A DNA stretch of 64,000 nt from Phenylobacterium sp. GTDB taxonomy: Bacteria > Pseudomonadota > Alphaproteobacteria > Caulobacterales > Caulobacteraceae. Position 1 is the first letter of the stretch. Every line of letters starts with the position of its first letter. The position numbers and the translations under genes are program-made. The DNA lies in contig NZ_WGNY01000018.1 in the NCBI RefSeq assembly GCF_016124325.1, forward strand, positions 1 through 64,000, read 5' to 3'. Under the pieces are notes generated by a model, which saw nothing but the letters and a program-made list of their open reading frames with translations, had not been told where the DNA came from and did not search any database. Positions 8,859 to 17,483 of this stretch are shown here, in pieces.

Positions 8859-10775
8859 TCAGTTCGGCGGGTTGTGCTTCTCGAGGAAGCCGACGACGGC
8901 GTTGAGCATGTCGCGCCGCGCATCGGCGCGGCTGAACCGCCAGTCGCCGTCCTCCAGCGCCACGAATTCGAAGGGCTTGCCGGCCTTCTTAAGAGCCTCG
9001 GCCATCGCCTTGCTGTTGTCGAACGGGTACCGGACGTCGTTCTTTCCGTGGACCAGCAGCACGGGGATATGGGCCTTCGCCGCCTGCTTCAGGGGCGAGT
9101 AGCGGGCCAGGCGCGGGTCGTCGGGCCCATCCACGCCGAGCTGCTGCTTCAGTGTCTGCTCGGCCTCGCTGCCGCGTTTGACGCCGGTCTTCGGCCAGCG
9201 CAGCTCGAAACCTCCGTCGATCGAAGCGGCGCAGCGATAGGGCTGGTTGTCGAAGGTCGCGCCGCCCATGGCGGCGTAGCCGCCATAGCCCTGACCGACG
9301 ATGCACACCCGGCTCGGATCGATGAGCCCGCTGGACGCCAGGGCCCCGACGCCGTCGGCCAGGTCGGACTGCATCCCTCGCCCCAGTTGGCCTTCGCCGG
9401 CCTTGCGCAGCTCCGCGCCCAGCCCGGCCGTGCCGCGAGTGTTCACCTGAAGGACCGCATATCCCCGTGAGGCCAGCGCCTGCACGAACCAGTTGAAGCC
9501 GGGGAGGTCGCGCTCGCTCGGCAGATCATGGGGCACCACGATCAGCGGCAGGTTGCGCGCCTGAGCCCGCCCCGGCGGCCGCGTCAGATAGCCGGAAAGG
9601 TCGAGGCCGTCGGCGGCCTTGAACCGGATGCGGCTCTGCGCGCCGACGTCGGCCTCGGAGAGACCGGGGTATTCGCGGCCGATCCAGTGGCCGTGATGCT
9701 GGTCCAGGTCGATGTAGGCGAAGCCGGGGCTGCTGCCCGGCGCATCGACCCAGGCGACCAGCTTCCGGCGATCGTCCGACCAGGACCCCACGCTCGCCTC
9801 GATCGCCGGATAGGCCTCCGAGACCTTCTTCATCGCCGCATCGTCGGCCGGGTCGAGATAGGTCTGCACGAAGGCGTCCCCGTCCCACCCATAGTGGCCG
9901 AGGACCCTTCCGGTCTGCGGGTCCGTGAGAAGCCTGTGCGAACCAGGCAGGACAATGTCCGGCGCGGCCGTCCCGCCATCGACCCGAACCTGCTTCAGCA
10001 CGCGTCGATCGCCCTCTCGAACGGTGTAGTCGACCGCCCGCCCATCGGCGCCCAGCCCCGCGATCGTCGCCGCCTCGCTGGCTTTGGACGCCGTTAGGAT
10101 CGCCCGCCAAGCCTTTCCGTCCCGGATCTCCAGCGACCAGGTCCGCGCCTTGTCGTCATACATCTCCCGGGCGATGGCGCGTCCATCAGCGTCCACGAGC
10201 CATCGGCGACTGCCTTCGACCGCCGGCTCGGCGACCTTGCTGTGGCCCGTCTCGAGGTCGACTTCGTAGAGCGCCACATAGCCACGGTGGTCGACCCACT
10301 GGAGGCCCGACAGGAGAACCACCGTGCGGCCATCGACGGTGCGCACGATCGGCGCGCCCTGGACGTTGTTGAGATCGGTCTCGGTGTCGCCGAGCAGCGG
10401 TCGCAGCTTCTGCGTCGCGATGTCCAAGTCATGCACGCGGCGCCAGTCCCACAGGCCGCCCGTCGCGTTCGGCGGATTGAACTGCACCGCCGTCGTGATG
10501 AGCACATGTCCCTCGCCGGCCCATCGGACGGCCTGGACCGGAATCTCGCCGAACACCACCTTCGCCTTGAAGGCCCTTGTCGCCACGTCCTGGATCGTCA
10601 GCGTGACCTGCTGCCCGTCGGTCACGACGATCGCCAGTTGGTCGCCGCTGGGCGACACAGTGACGACCTGGATGGCGGGCAGTCGCGAGTAGGCCTCCAG
10701 CGGGGCCGCGGCGGCGCCTGTCAAGCTCAGGAGCGCCGTGGCCAGACCGGCGAGCGCATTGCGAACAGCCCGCAT
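8859..10775 (-). CDS. S9-family peptidase homologue lacking catalytic Ser and His (probable pseudoenzyme)
   Basis: This 638-residue protein has a signal peptide (ending near residue 24), a beta-propeller-like N-terminal half and a C-terminal alpha/beta-hydrolase domain. It is a clear tandem paralogue of the next gene (10815-12737). The nucleophile elbow reads VGQGYGG, so the Ser codon is replaced by Gly (GGC, 9288-9290). The catalytic His position before Trp reads Asp (GAC, 8943-8945). The acid Asp (GKND) is kept. The frame is intact and the fold motifs are conserved, so this looks like a retained inactive paralogue rather than a decaying gene. The ATG at 10775 begins the signal peptide; an upstream ATG at 10811 exists but lacks a good ribosome-binding site. 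Confidence 0.85.
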   Translation of the reverse strand: MRAVRNALAGLATALLSLTGAAAAPLEAYSRLPAIQVVTVSPSGDQLAIVVTDGQQVTLTIQDVATRAFKAKVVFGEIPVQAVRWAGEGHVLITTAVQFNPPNATGGLWDWRRVHDLDIATQKLRPLLGDTETDLNNVQGAPIVRTVDGRTVVLLSGLQWVDHRGYVALYEVDLETGHSKVAEPAVEGSRRWLVDADGRAIAREMYDDKARTWSLEIRDGKAWRAILTASKASEAATIAGLGADGRAVDYTVREGDRRVLKQVRVDGGTAAPDIVLPGSHRLLTDPQTGRVLGHYGWDGDAFVQTYLDPADDAAMKKVSEAYPAIEASVGSWSDDRRKLVAWVDAPGSSPGFAYIDLDQHHGHWIGREYPGLSEADVGAQSRIRFKAADGLDLSGYLTRPPGRAQARNLPLIVVPHDLPSERDLPGFNWFVQALASRGYAVLQVNTRGTAGLGAELRKAGEGQLGRGMQSDLADGVGALASSGLIDPSRVCIVGQGYGGYAAMGGATFDNQPYRCAASIDGGFELRWPKTGVKRGSEAEQTLKQQLGVDGPDDPRLARYSPLKQAAKAHIPVLLVHGKNDVRYPFDNSKAMAEALKKAGKPFEFVALEDGDWRFSRADARRDMLNAVVGFLEKHNPPN

Positions 10776-10814
10776 GGCGGAAGACCTCTTCATCTTGGGG
10801 ACGCGCGACATGCC

Positions 10815-12737
10815 TCAGCTCGGCGGGTTGTGCTTTTCGAGGAAGGCCATGGCGGCCTTCAGCATGTCCAGCCGCGTCTCGCCGCGCGAGAGCCAGTGGT
10901 CCTCGCCCTTCTCCACGACCAGTTCGTACGGCTTGCCTGCGCGATCCAGCGCGTCGGCCATGATCTGGCTCTGCTCCAGGGGCACCACCGTGTCGTCGCG
11001 GCCGTGAATCATCATGACCGGAATTCCGACGCGGTCGGCGTGCAGGGCGGGCGAGATGTCGCCCAGCACACCGTCCGCGGCGTCCTCGGCGCCCATGAAC
11101 CGGGCCCAGTAGCGCAGCGCCGGCGCGCCGTTGTGGCTCCGCGCCCACTGCACCATGCGCTTCAGGTCGGATGGTCCCGCCACCGAGACCGCGCAGCGAT
11201 AGACGCCGGTGTCGAGCGTGGCGCCCGCCAGCGCCGCGTAGCCGCCGTAGCTCGCGCCGACGATGCAGACCCGCTTCGGGTCGATGGTCCCCTTGGCGGC
11301 AAGGTAGCGCACGCCGTCCGAGAGGTCGGTCTGCATCTTGCGGCCCCACTCGCCATAGCCCGCTTCGAGCAGGGACGCGCCGAAGCCGTCCGATCCCCGG
11401 AAGTTGACCTGCAGCACGGCATAGCCGCGCGAGGCCATGGCCTCGGCCCACCAGTCGAAGCCGGGGGTGTCGCGCGCCGCCGGGCCGCCGTGCGGGAAGA
11501 CCACCAGCGGCAGCTTCTGCGCCGGCCGGCCGCGCGGCAACGTCAGATAGCCCGACAGCGCCATCCCGTCGGCGGCGCGGAACCGGATCGGCTCGCGCGG
11601 CGAGATGTCGGCGGGCGTGAGGTCGGCGTACATGCCGCCCAGCCAGTCGGCCGACCGACCGATGAGATCGACGATGGCGAACCGCGGCCCATCCCTCGGG
11701 GAGTCGACCAGCACCACGATCTTTCGCCGATCGGTGGACCAGGACTGCAACTCGACGCGGCTTCCCGCGAAGGCTGCGACGATCGCGTTCCAGGCCTTCT
11801 CGTCGGCGGGATCGAAAAAGCGGTAGCGGCCTTCGTCGCCGACCAGGGCGTACTCGCCGATCAGCCGGCCGTCGAGAGCCTGGCGCAAGGCGCCCTGGGC
11901 ATCGTCCACGTCGATCGGTTCGGTCACCGAGCCGCCGTCGACCCCCACCTCGCGCCAGGTCCAGGCGCCGCCGTCGCCGCGGATCGCGTAGGCGACCGAA
12001 TTCCCGGCGCGCCCCAGGCCCAGCAGGATCGGCCGATCGAGCGGAGCCGTCGCCGAGACGGCCTCGCGCCAACCGTTGTCGACCTTGACCTTGATCGACC
12101 ACTGGCCTGTCCCGTTCACGTACAGCTCCTGCGCCAACGGCTGGCCCTGGGGGTCGACGACCCAGTCGATGGTGTCGGGCTCGCCCGTGGCGACCAGGCG
12201 CGTCGCGCCGTTGTCGAGGTCGATCCGGAACAGCGAGATCAGGCCGCGGCCGCCGCTGAAGATGACGCCCTGGGCGAAGACCATCGGTTCGCCCCGATAC
12301 ATCCGCACGACCGGAATGCTGACGATCGCCGACAGGTCCGCCTCGGCTTTGCCCATCAGCGGCCGCAGCTTCTTCTTCCTGATGTCGATGACGCTACCGA
12401 AAAACCACTCGCGGTAGCCGTTCACGACGTCGAAGGCGTTCGAGGTGTTGGACGCCACGACGAGCAGGTGATCATCGCCCGCCCACTGCACGTTGCGGAT
12501 CTTGTGGTCGCCGACGAAGCCGCGAAGCGTGATCTCGCCGCTGGCCAGTTCCTTGACGACGATGGTGCGTTGTTCGCCGTCCGTCACCACGATCGCGATG
12601 GCGTGACCACTTGGCGAGACCGTGGCCGATTCGATGGTCGGCAACTTGCCGTACGCTTCCAGAGGCGCGGCGGCGGCGGCAGTCACCACCAGGAACGCGG
12701 CGGCCAGGCCGGCCAGTACAAGACGAACAGGACGCAT
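10815..12737 (-). CDS. S9-family prolyl-oligopeptidase-type peptidase, exported
   Basis: This 640-residue protein has a signal peptide ending near AAAAA-PLEAY, a propeller-like domain (residues about 30-380) and an alpha/beta-hydrolase catalytic domain. The nucleophile elbow is VGASYGGYA, with Ser encoded by AGC at 11250-11252. The catalytic Asp lies in HGRDD and the His in GEDHW (CAC, 10896-10898), so the triad is complete. The family cleaves short peptides, often after Pro or dipeptides, in the periplasm. The ATG at 12737 is chosen because it begins the signal peptide. Only 39 bp separate it from the inactive paralogue downstream on the same strand, so the pair is probably one operon. Confidence 0.93.
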   Translation of the reverse strand: MRPVRLVLAGLAAAFLVVTAAAAAPLEAYGKLPTIESATVSPSGHAIAIVVTDGEQRTIVVKELASGEITLRGFVGDHKIRNVQWAGDDHLLVVASNTSNAFDVVNGYREWFFGSVIDIRKKKLRPLMGKAEADLSAIVSIPVVRMYRGEPMVFAQGVIFSGGRGLISLFRIDLDNGATRLVATGEPDTIDWVVDPQGQPLAQELYVNGTGQWSIKVKVDNGWREAVSATAPLDRPILLGLGRAGNSVAYAIRGDGGAWTWREVGVDGGSVTEPIDVDDAQGALRQALDGRLIGEYALVGDEGRYRFFDPADEKAWNAIVAAFAGSRVELQSWSTDRRKIVVLVDSPRDGPRFAIVDLIGRSADWLGGMYADLTPADISPREPIRFRAADGMALSGYLTLPRGRPAQKLPLVVFPHGGPAARDTPGFDWWAEAMASRGYAVLQVNFRGSDGFGASLLEAGYGEWGRKMQTDLSDGVRYLAAKGTIDPKRVCIVGASYGGYAALAGATLDTGVYRCAVSVAGPSDLKRMVQWARSHNGAPALRYWARFMGAEDAADGVLGDISPALHADRVGIPVMMIHGRDDTVVPLEQSQIMADALDRAGKPYELVVEKGEDHWLSRGETRLDMLKAAMAFLEKHNPPS

Positions 12738-12807
12738 CGCGAAACCGGCCCCCACCTGACGCAATCCGAGATTGCCGCGCGGGCCGGTTCGCGGCAAGCG
12801 CGCCCGC

Positions 12808-13653
12808 CTATGCCGTCGCCGTTACCAGCCAGCAGGCGGCGGTGAACCGCGCGGTTCCGTGCTCGACAAAGGGCGCGAAGGCGGCGTCCAGCAACTCCGC
12901 GGCCTTGCGGCGCGTCGCCTCGTCGGCCTCGCGCAGGGCCAGGCCCACCGGCCCCAGGTTCAGCGCATAAGCCAGCAGTTCGGCCTCGGCGACCGCGCAC
13001 CTCTCGTCCAGCGGCGCGACCTCCACGCCTCGCCAGCCGCTCGCCTCCAGGATCGCCCGCACCCGCTCGCCGTCGGCGAACGCGAACTGGCCGGGCGCCC
13101 CGGGTTCGGGCGCCTTGGGCGGACCCAGGATCGGCGCGACGGCCGCGGCGGCGGCGGTCATGAAGCTGTTCTCCAGCGGGCTTCGCCAGGCGACGAAGGT
13201 CAGCCGGCCGCCTTGGCGCACCCCGCGCCGGATGTTGGCGAAGGCGGCCTCCGGATCGGCGAAGAACATCACGCCGAAACGCGAGATGACCGCGTCGAAG
13301 CCGGCCCGCTCGAAGGCGTGAGTCTGGGCGTCGGCCTCGACGAAATCGGCGTTGGCGAGGCCTTCAGCCGCCGCCCGGTCCCTGGCGGCGGCCACGAGCG
13401 AGCCCGAGATGTCGACGCCTTGGGCGAAGCCCCGCGGCCCCAGCCGCCGCGCCATGGCCAGGGTGGTCGCCCCGGCGCCGCAGCCGATGTCGAGCACGCG
13501 CCGCCCTTCGCCGGGAAACGCCTGGGCGGTCAGGCGCGCCTCGAAGGGGGCCAGCATACGGTCGAGCACCCCCTGCATCTCGACCCAGATCGGGCCGCTG
13601 GCGGTGTTCCACAGCTCGGCCTGCTGCTGGTTGGGGGCTTGGTCGGCGGTCAT
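12808..13653 (-). CDS. Class I SAM-dependent methyltransferase
   Basis: This 281-residue protein has a Rossmann methyltransferase domain. The SAM-binding motif I is VLDIGCGAGATT at about residues 54-65, with an acidic GVDISGS loop (motif II) following. The family is methyltransferase_11/25-like. The substrate is unknown. The ATG at 13653 begins the homologous region; the longer open frame upstream to 14493 is a shadow of neighbouring genes. It is divergent from a MerR-type regulator, with a perfect palindrome between them, so MerR control of this gene is likely. Confidence 0.9.
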   Translation of the reverse strand: MTADQAPNQQQAELWNTASGPIWVEMQGVLDRMLAPFEARLTAQAFPGEGRRVLDIGCGAGATTLAMARRLGPRGFAQGVDISGSLVAAARDRAAAEGLANADFVEADAQTHAFERAGFDAVISRFGVMFFADPEAAFANIRRGVRQGGRLTFVAWRSPLENSFMTAAAAAVAPILGPPKAPEPGAPGQFAFADGERVRAILEASGWRGVEVAPLDERCAVAEAELLAYALNLGPVGLALREADEATRRKAAELLDAAFAPFVEHGTARFTAACWLVTATA

Positions 13654-13700
13654 CGGGCGGGTCCTTCGGCTTGCGTTCGGGGATCTGTCCCGGCAGTGTG

Positions 13701-13718
13701 CAAGTTCAAGTGAACTTG
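13701..13718. promoter_or_regulatory. Palindromic MerR-type operator
   Basis: CAAGTTCA-AG-TGAACTTG is a perfect palindrome with 8-bp arms, centred between divergent methyltransferase and MerR genes. It ends 10 bp before the MerR ATG (13729). Location and symmetry fit an autoregulatory MerR binding site. The match to a specific subfamily is not established. Confidence 0.65.
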
Positions 13719-13728
13719 AGGTCAAGCC

Positions 13729-14166
13729 ATGGCCGATCTCGATATCGCCGAGGTGGCGCGACGCTCGGGCGCGCCGGCCTCCACGCTGCGCTTCTACGAA
13801 GAGAAGGGCCTGATCGCCTCGATCGGCCGCCGGGGCCTGCGCCGCCTGTTCGATCCGTCGGTGCTGGAGCGGTTGGCCCTCGTGGCGCTCGGCCGCGCGG
13901 CGGGATTCAGCCTGGACGAGATCGGCGAGATGTTCGCGCCGGACGGCCGCCCGCGGCTTGAGCGCGATCGACTTCTGGCCAAGGCCGACGAGTTGGACGG
14001 CCTGATCCAGCGCCTCGGCGCGATGCGCGACGGCCTGCGCCACGCCGCGGCCTGCCCCGCCCCCAGCCCGATGGAATGCCCGACCTTCCGACGGATCGTG
14101 CGGTTGGCCGGCGCCGGCAAGCTCGGCCCACCGCAACGCCGGGCCTTCGTGGCGGAACCGATCTAG
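13729..14166 (+). CDS. MerR-family transcriptional regulator
   Basis: This 145-residue protein has the MerR winged helix-turn-helix at residues about 5-45 (EVARRSG, then TLRFYEEKGLI). A long coiled dimerisation helix follows (about 75-105). The C-terminal region contains two cysteines (in ACPAP and ECPTF), which might bind metal or sense redox. It lacks the SoxR iron-sulfur cysteine cluster. It probably controls itself and the divergent methyltransferase through the palindrome at 13701-13718. Its TAG shares CTAG with the DUF1178 stop on the other strand. Confidence 0.9.
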   Translation: MADLDIAEVARRSGAPASTLRFYEEKGLIASIGRRGLRRLFDPSVLERLALVALGRAAGFSLDEIGEMFAPDGRPRLERDRLLAKADELDGLIQRLGAMRDGLRHAAACPAPSPMECPTFRRIVRLAGAGKLGPPQRRAFVAEPI

Positions 14167-14594
14167 TTGAGTTCGGTCTTCTTGGCCGGCTCGGGCGGCA
14201 GGGGCGCGACGGGCACGCCGTCCTCGACCAGCTCGCGCACCTCCTTGGGCGTCGCCTGGCCATAGATGCCGCGATCCTCGGCCTTGCCCTCGTGGATGGC
14301 GCGCGCCTCGCGGGCGAACGCATCGCCCACGTCGTCGAAGTTCTCCTGCACATGGCGACGGATGCGGCCGGCCGCCTCCATCATCATGGCCTGGGTCTGG
14401 GCGGGCGGCGCCTCGCGGGCGGTGCGCTTCGTGCCCGCCACGGCCGGCGCCATGATCTGCTTGCGCACGCCCTTCGAGCCGCACATCGGGCATTCGAGCA
14501 GGCCGCGGGCCTGCTGGTCGTCGTAGTCGCCCGACGAGCCGAACCAGCCCTCGAACTCGTGCTCGTGATCGCAGGAAAGCGCGTAGCGGATCAT
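14163..14594 (-). CDS. DUF1178 family protein
   Basis: This 143-residue protein has the family start MIRYALSCDHEHEFEGWF and a CPMCGS cysteine pair near residue 40, so it may bind zinc. The function of DUF1178 is unknown. The ATG at 14594 is the conserved family start; upstream in-frame sequence belongs to the nitrilase gene in another frame. It lies 10 bp after the nitrilase-family gene, in an order (grxC, nitrilase, DUF1178) I recall as common in alphaproteobacteria. It overlaps the MerR gene end by 4 bp. Confidence 0.88.
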   Translation of the reverse strand: MIRYALSCDHEHEFEGWFGSSGDYDDQQARGLLECPMCGSKGVRKQIMAPAVAGTKRTAREAPPAQTQAMMMEAAGRIRRHVQENFDDVGDAFAREARAIHEGKAEDRGIYGQATPKEVRELVEDGVPVAPLPPEPAKKTELN

Positions 14595-14604
14595 GGGGAA
14601 GCGA

Positions 14605-15420
14605 TCAGGGCCCTGTGAACGTCCGCGCATTGGCCAGCGCGGGGATGGCGCGGCGGGCCTTGGCGACCGCCGCGGGATCGAGGTCGGCCAGAAGCACGCC
14701 GGGTTCGTCATGGTCAAGCTTTGCAACGACTTGTCCCCAGGGCTCCACCACCAGCGAGCGGCCCCAGGTGCCGCGCCGATCCTCGTGGAAGCCGCCCTGG
14801 GCCGGGGCCAGCACGTAGGAGCCGGTCTCGATGGCGCGGGCGCGCATCAGCACCTCCCAATGCGCCTCGCCCGTGGGCCGGGTGAACGCCGCCGGGATCG
14901 TCATGGCTCCCGCGCCCGCCAGCGCCAGCGCCCGGTAGAGCGCCGGGAAACGCAGGTCGTAACAGATGGTGAGCCCCAGCTTCAGCCCGTCGACGTCGGC
15001 CGTCACCGCCCGCTCGCCGGGCTCGTAGGTGGCCGACTCCCGCGCGGTCTCGCCGGTGGGTAGGTCGACGTCGAACATGTGCAGCTTGTCATAGGTCGCC
15101 GCGATCGTCCCGTCGGGACGGATGAGCACCTGGCGGTTGGCGGCCTTTCCGTCGTCGCGCTTCACCAGCGCCGAGCCCACGTCGATCCAGACGCCGAGAT
15201 CCTTCGCGGTCTCGCGCAGGCCGTTCACGACCGGATCGTCGGCCAGCAGGGTCAGCTGCGGCAGCAGCGCCTCGCGGTCCTTCTGCAGGATGTTGGTCCC
15301 TTCGGGCGTCACGATCAGCCGCGCCCCACCGGCCGCAGCCTCGCGCACCAGGGGCAGGACATGGGCCAGCGCCGCGGCGTGGCTGGCGGGCGTGCGCGTC
15401 TGGACGAGGCCGACCTTCAT
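14605..15420 (-). CDS. Carbon-nitrogen hydrolase (nitrilase superfamily, Nit1/NitB-like)
   Basis: This 271-residue enzyme has the nitrilase Glu-Lys-Cys triad: Glu in VTPEGTN (about 40), Lys in YDKLHMFDV (about 112) and Cys in TICYDLRFP (about 151). The pattern around Lys and Cys is that of the Nit/omega-amidase-like branch, which includes deaminated-glutathione amidases. The exact substrate is inferred by family only. The glutaredoxin gene nearby is compatible with a glutathione-related role. The ATG at 15420 gives the conserved start. It is normally next to grxC, but here a plus-strand hydrolase gene lies in between. Confidence 0.9.
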   Translation of the reverse strand: MKVGLVQTRTPASHAAALAHVLPLVREAAAGGARLIVTPEGTNILQKDREALLPQLTLLADDPVVNGLRETAKDLGVWIDVGSALVKRDDGKAANRQVLIRPDGTIAATYDKLHMFDVDLPTGETARESATYEPGERAVTADVDGLKLGLTICYDLRFPALYRALALAGAGAMTIPAAFTRPTGEAHWEVLMRARAIETGSYVLAPAQGGFHEDRRGTWGRSLVVEPWGQVVAKLDHDEPGVLLADLDPAAVAKARRAIPALANARTFTGP

Positions 15421-15507
15421 GGCTCCGCGCTATACATCGGCCAGCCGGAATTGCGTGCGAACTCTACCTATCAGTGCTAGGGAAGCGTGTCGGATGGGGG
15501 ACGACCG

Positions 15508-16407
15508 ATGCGCACTCTCGCAAGGATCGGCCTGGTGCTGCTCGTCGTGGCCCTGGCGGCGACAGCCGCAGCCGCGGCCGGCTTCCTGGCCTGGCGGGGA
15601 AAGCTTGAGCGCAACCTCGCCCGCAACAGTCGCATCGTCGCCACGGCGCGCGGCCCTATCGAGATGGCCGAGCACGGCGAGGGCCGACCGATCCTGGTGT
15701 CGCACGGCACGCCGGGCGGCTACGACGCCACCCTCAACTATCTCGAGGCGACCGGCGGCGGCGCGGGCCTTCGCTACATCCTGCCATCGCGACCTGGGTA
15801 CCTGAAAACGCCCCTCAGCGTTGGGCGCACGCCGGCCGAGCAGGCCGAGGCCTTCGCCGCGCTTCTCGATCGGCTCGGCGTCGAGCGTGTCGCCATTCTC
15901 GCGGTCTCGGGCGGAGGACCGGCCGCGCTCGAATTCGCGCTGGCCCATCCGGATCGCTGTTCGGCGCTGATCCTCGAGGAGGCGGTGACGGTCGGCCAGC
16001 CGGCGACGTCGTCCCTGCCCGGCGACCTCATCGTCTGGCTGGAGCGGCCGTTGGCGGCGGCTGGCTGGCGTCAACAATCCCCGGACGACCCCGCGGTCCC
16101 CGCCCTCTCGGGCGCCGTCATGGACGCGCTCGCGCCACAGGCGCTGCGCGCGGCGGGAACCGCCAACGACCTCGATCAGCTTTCCAGGCTCCGCGCGCTC
16201 CCGCTGGACCGGGTGTCCTGCCCGACCCTGATCATCCACGGAACCGCCGACCAGGCCGTCCCGCTCGCTTCGGCGCGTCAGGCGCACGCCATGATCGCGG
16301 GCTCCCGGCTCGTCGAACTGCAGGGCGCAGATCACATGATGGTCGTCACACGGCGACGCGAAATCGACGCCGCGATCAACGAGTTCCTATCGCAGCATCC
16401 CGGCTGA
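15508..16407 (+). CDS. Alpha/beta hydrolase, membrane-anchored
   Basis: This 299-residue protein has one N-terminal hydrophobic segment (residues about 5-28) and then an alpha/beta-hydrolase domain. The oxyanion region is SHGTPGG, the nucleophile motif VSGGGPAA (GxSxG variant) is near residue 130, Asp is in HGTADQAVP and His in GADHMMV. The substrate is unknown. The ATG at 15508 follows GGATGGGGGA. The gene is the only plus-strand gene between grxC and the nitrilase gene, and looks like an insertion into that otherwise same-strand neighbourhood. Confidence 0.85.
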   Translation: MRTLARIGLVLLVVALAATAAAAAGFLAWRGKLERNLARNSRIVATARGPIEMAEHGEGRPILVSHGTPGGYDATLNYLEATGGGAGLRYILPSRPGYLKTPLSVGRTPAEQAEAFAALLDRLGVERVAILAVSGGGPAALEFALAHPDRCSALILEEAVTVGQPATSSLPGDLIVWLERPLAAAGWRQQSPDDPAVPALSGAVMDALAPQALRAAGTANDLDQLSRLRALPLDRVSCPTLIIHGTADQAVPLASARQAHAMIAGSRLVELQGADHMMVVTRRREIDAAINEFLSQHPG

Positions 16408-16420
16408 TGGGCGGAGGACC

Positions 16421-16675
16421 TCAGGCCGCCAACAGCGGGTCGAGCTTGCCCTCGCGCTCCAGCGCCATCATGTCGTCGCAGCCGCCGATGTGCTGCTCGC
16501 CGATGAAGATCTGCGGGAAGGTGGCGCGACCCGAGCGCTGGATCATCTCCTGGCGCTTCTCCGGATCGAAGGCCGCCTCGATCTCGGTGAATTTGACGCC
16601 CTTCTGCTCCAGCAGACTCAGCGCGCGGATGCAGTATGGGCAGTAGGGCTTGGTGTAGATGGTGACCTGGCTCAT
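16421..16675 (-). CDS. grxC: Glutaredoxin 3
   Basis: This 84-residue protein has the dithiol active site CPYC at residues 12-15, the TFPQIFI cis-Pro segment and the GGCDD glutathione-binding motif near 64-68. Length and motifs match GrxC. It reduces disulfides and mixed glutathione disulfides in the cytoplasm. It is 34 bp downstream of comF on the same strand. It converges on the alpha/beta hydrolase gene with 13 bp between stops. Confidence 0.95.
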   Translation of the reverse strand: MSQVTIYTKPYCPYCIRALSLLEQKGVKFTEIEAAFDPEKRQEMIQRSGRATFPQIFIGEQHIGGCDDMMALEREGKLDPLLAA

Positions 16676-16709
16676 GGTCCCTCTAGCTTAGGCGAACGTC
16701 GTCGATCCT

Positions 16710-17483
16710 TCATATGGGCAAATCGGCCGCCGCATGCACCCGTGCGATGACGGCCAAATCGACGCGGGCCGCGCCGGCGGCTTTCAAGGCCCGCGCACAG
16801 CCCTCCGCCGTGGCGCCTGTGGTCAGAACGTCGTCGATCAGCAGGATGCGCAGGCCGTCCACCAGCTTGCGCTTGCGCTCGGGCGTTTCGAACGCGCCCG
16901 CCACGTTGCGCCGCCGCCCCGATCCCGAACGACCGGCCTGAGTGGCCGTGGCGCGGCGGCGGACCAGGACGTCGGGCAGATAGGGCGTCCCGGTCATGGC
17001 GGCCAGAGGGCGGGCCACCTCGGCGGCCTGGTTGTAGCGCCGCGACAGCAGCCGCAGCGGATGCAACGGCACGGGAACGATGGCGTCGGCCTCGTCGATC
17101 AGTTCGCGCGCCGTCCGGCTGAGCCAGCGGGCGAACATGGGGGCCAGGTCCAGCCGGTCGGCGTGCTTCAGCTTGAGGATCGGGTCGCGCGAGGTCTCGT
17201 CGTAGAGGCACGCCGCCCGCGCGGCGTCGAAGGCGCGCGGCTTGGCCAGGCAGGCCGCGCATCGCACGCCGGAATCGAACTCGAACGGCGCGCCGCACCC
17301 GTCGCAGACCGGGCCGTCGAGGAAGCGGATGCGGCTCCAGGCGTCGGCCGCGATCCCGCCCGCCAGCGGTCGCGGCCCGCCGTTCAGCGCCTGCGGCGGA
17401 AACAGCATGTCGAGCGCGCCGCGCCAGGCCGCGCGGGCTCGCGGTTTCCAAGCGGCGACGAAATCGCCATCTTCCGCGCCCAT
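16710..17483 (-). CDS. comF: ComF-family phosphoribosyltransferase-like protein
   Basis: This 257-residue protein has an N-terminal zinc-finger region with paired cysteines (VCDGCG and CAACL) and a C-terminal PRTase domain. The PRPP-binding motif ILLIDDVLTTGAT lies near residues 213-225. ComF proteins are linked to DNA uptake in naturally competent species; the role in others is unclear. The ATG at 17483 has AGGAGGAGG 10 nt upstream. A GTG at 17492 would be too close to it. The start shares the bases CATG with the divergent gene's ATG. Confidence 0.9.
   Translation of the reverse strand: MGAEDGDFVAAWKPRARAAWRGALDMLFPPQALNGGPRPLAGGIAADAWSRIRFLDGPVCDGCGAPFEFDSGVRCAACLAKPRAFDAARAACLYDETSRDPILKLKHADRLDLAPMFARWLSRTARELIDEADAIVPVPLHPLRLLSRRYNQAAEVARPLAAMTGTPYLPDVLVRRRATATQAGRSGSGRRRNVAGAFETPERKRKLVDGLRILLIDDVLTTGATAEGCARALKAAGAARVDLAVIARVHAAADLPI

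Noticed and set aside
8859..10775. Calling the inactive S9 copy a pseudogene
   Set aside because: The frame, signal peptide and length are intact; only catalytic residues are replaced, so it is described as a pseudoenzyme.
12808..14493. A 561-codon single protein joining the methyltransferase to upstream sequence
   Set aside because: The N-terminal half is antisense to MerR and out of frame with DUF1178. The true methyltransferase start is 13653, with a normal family N-terminus.
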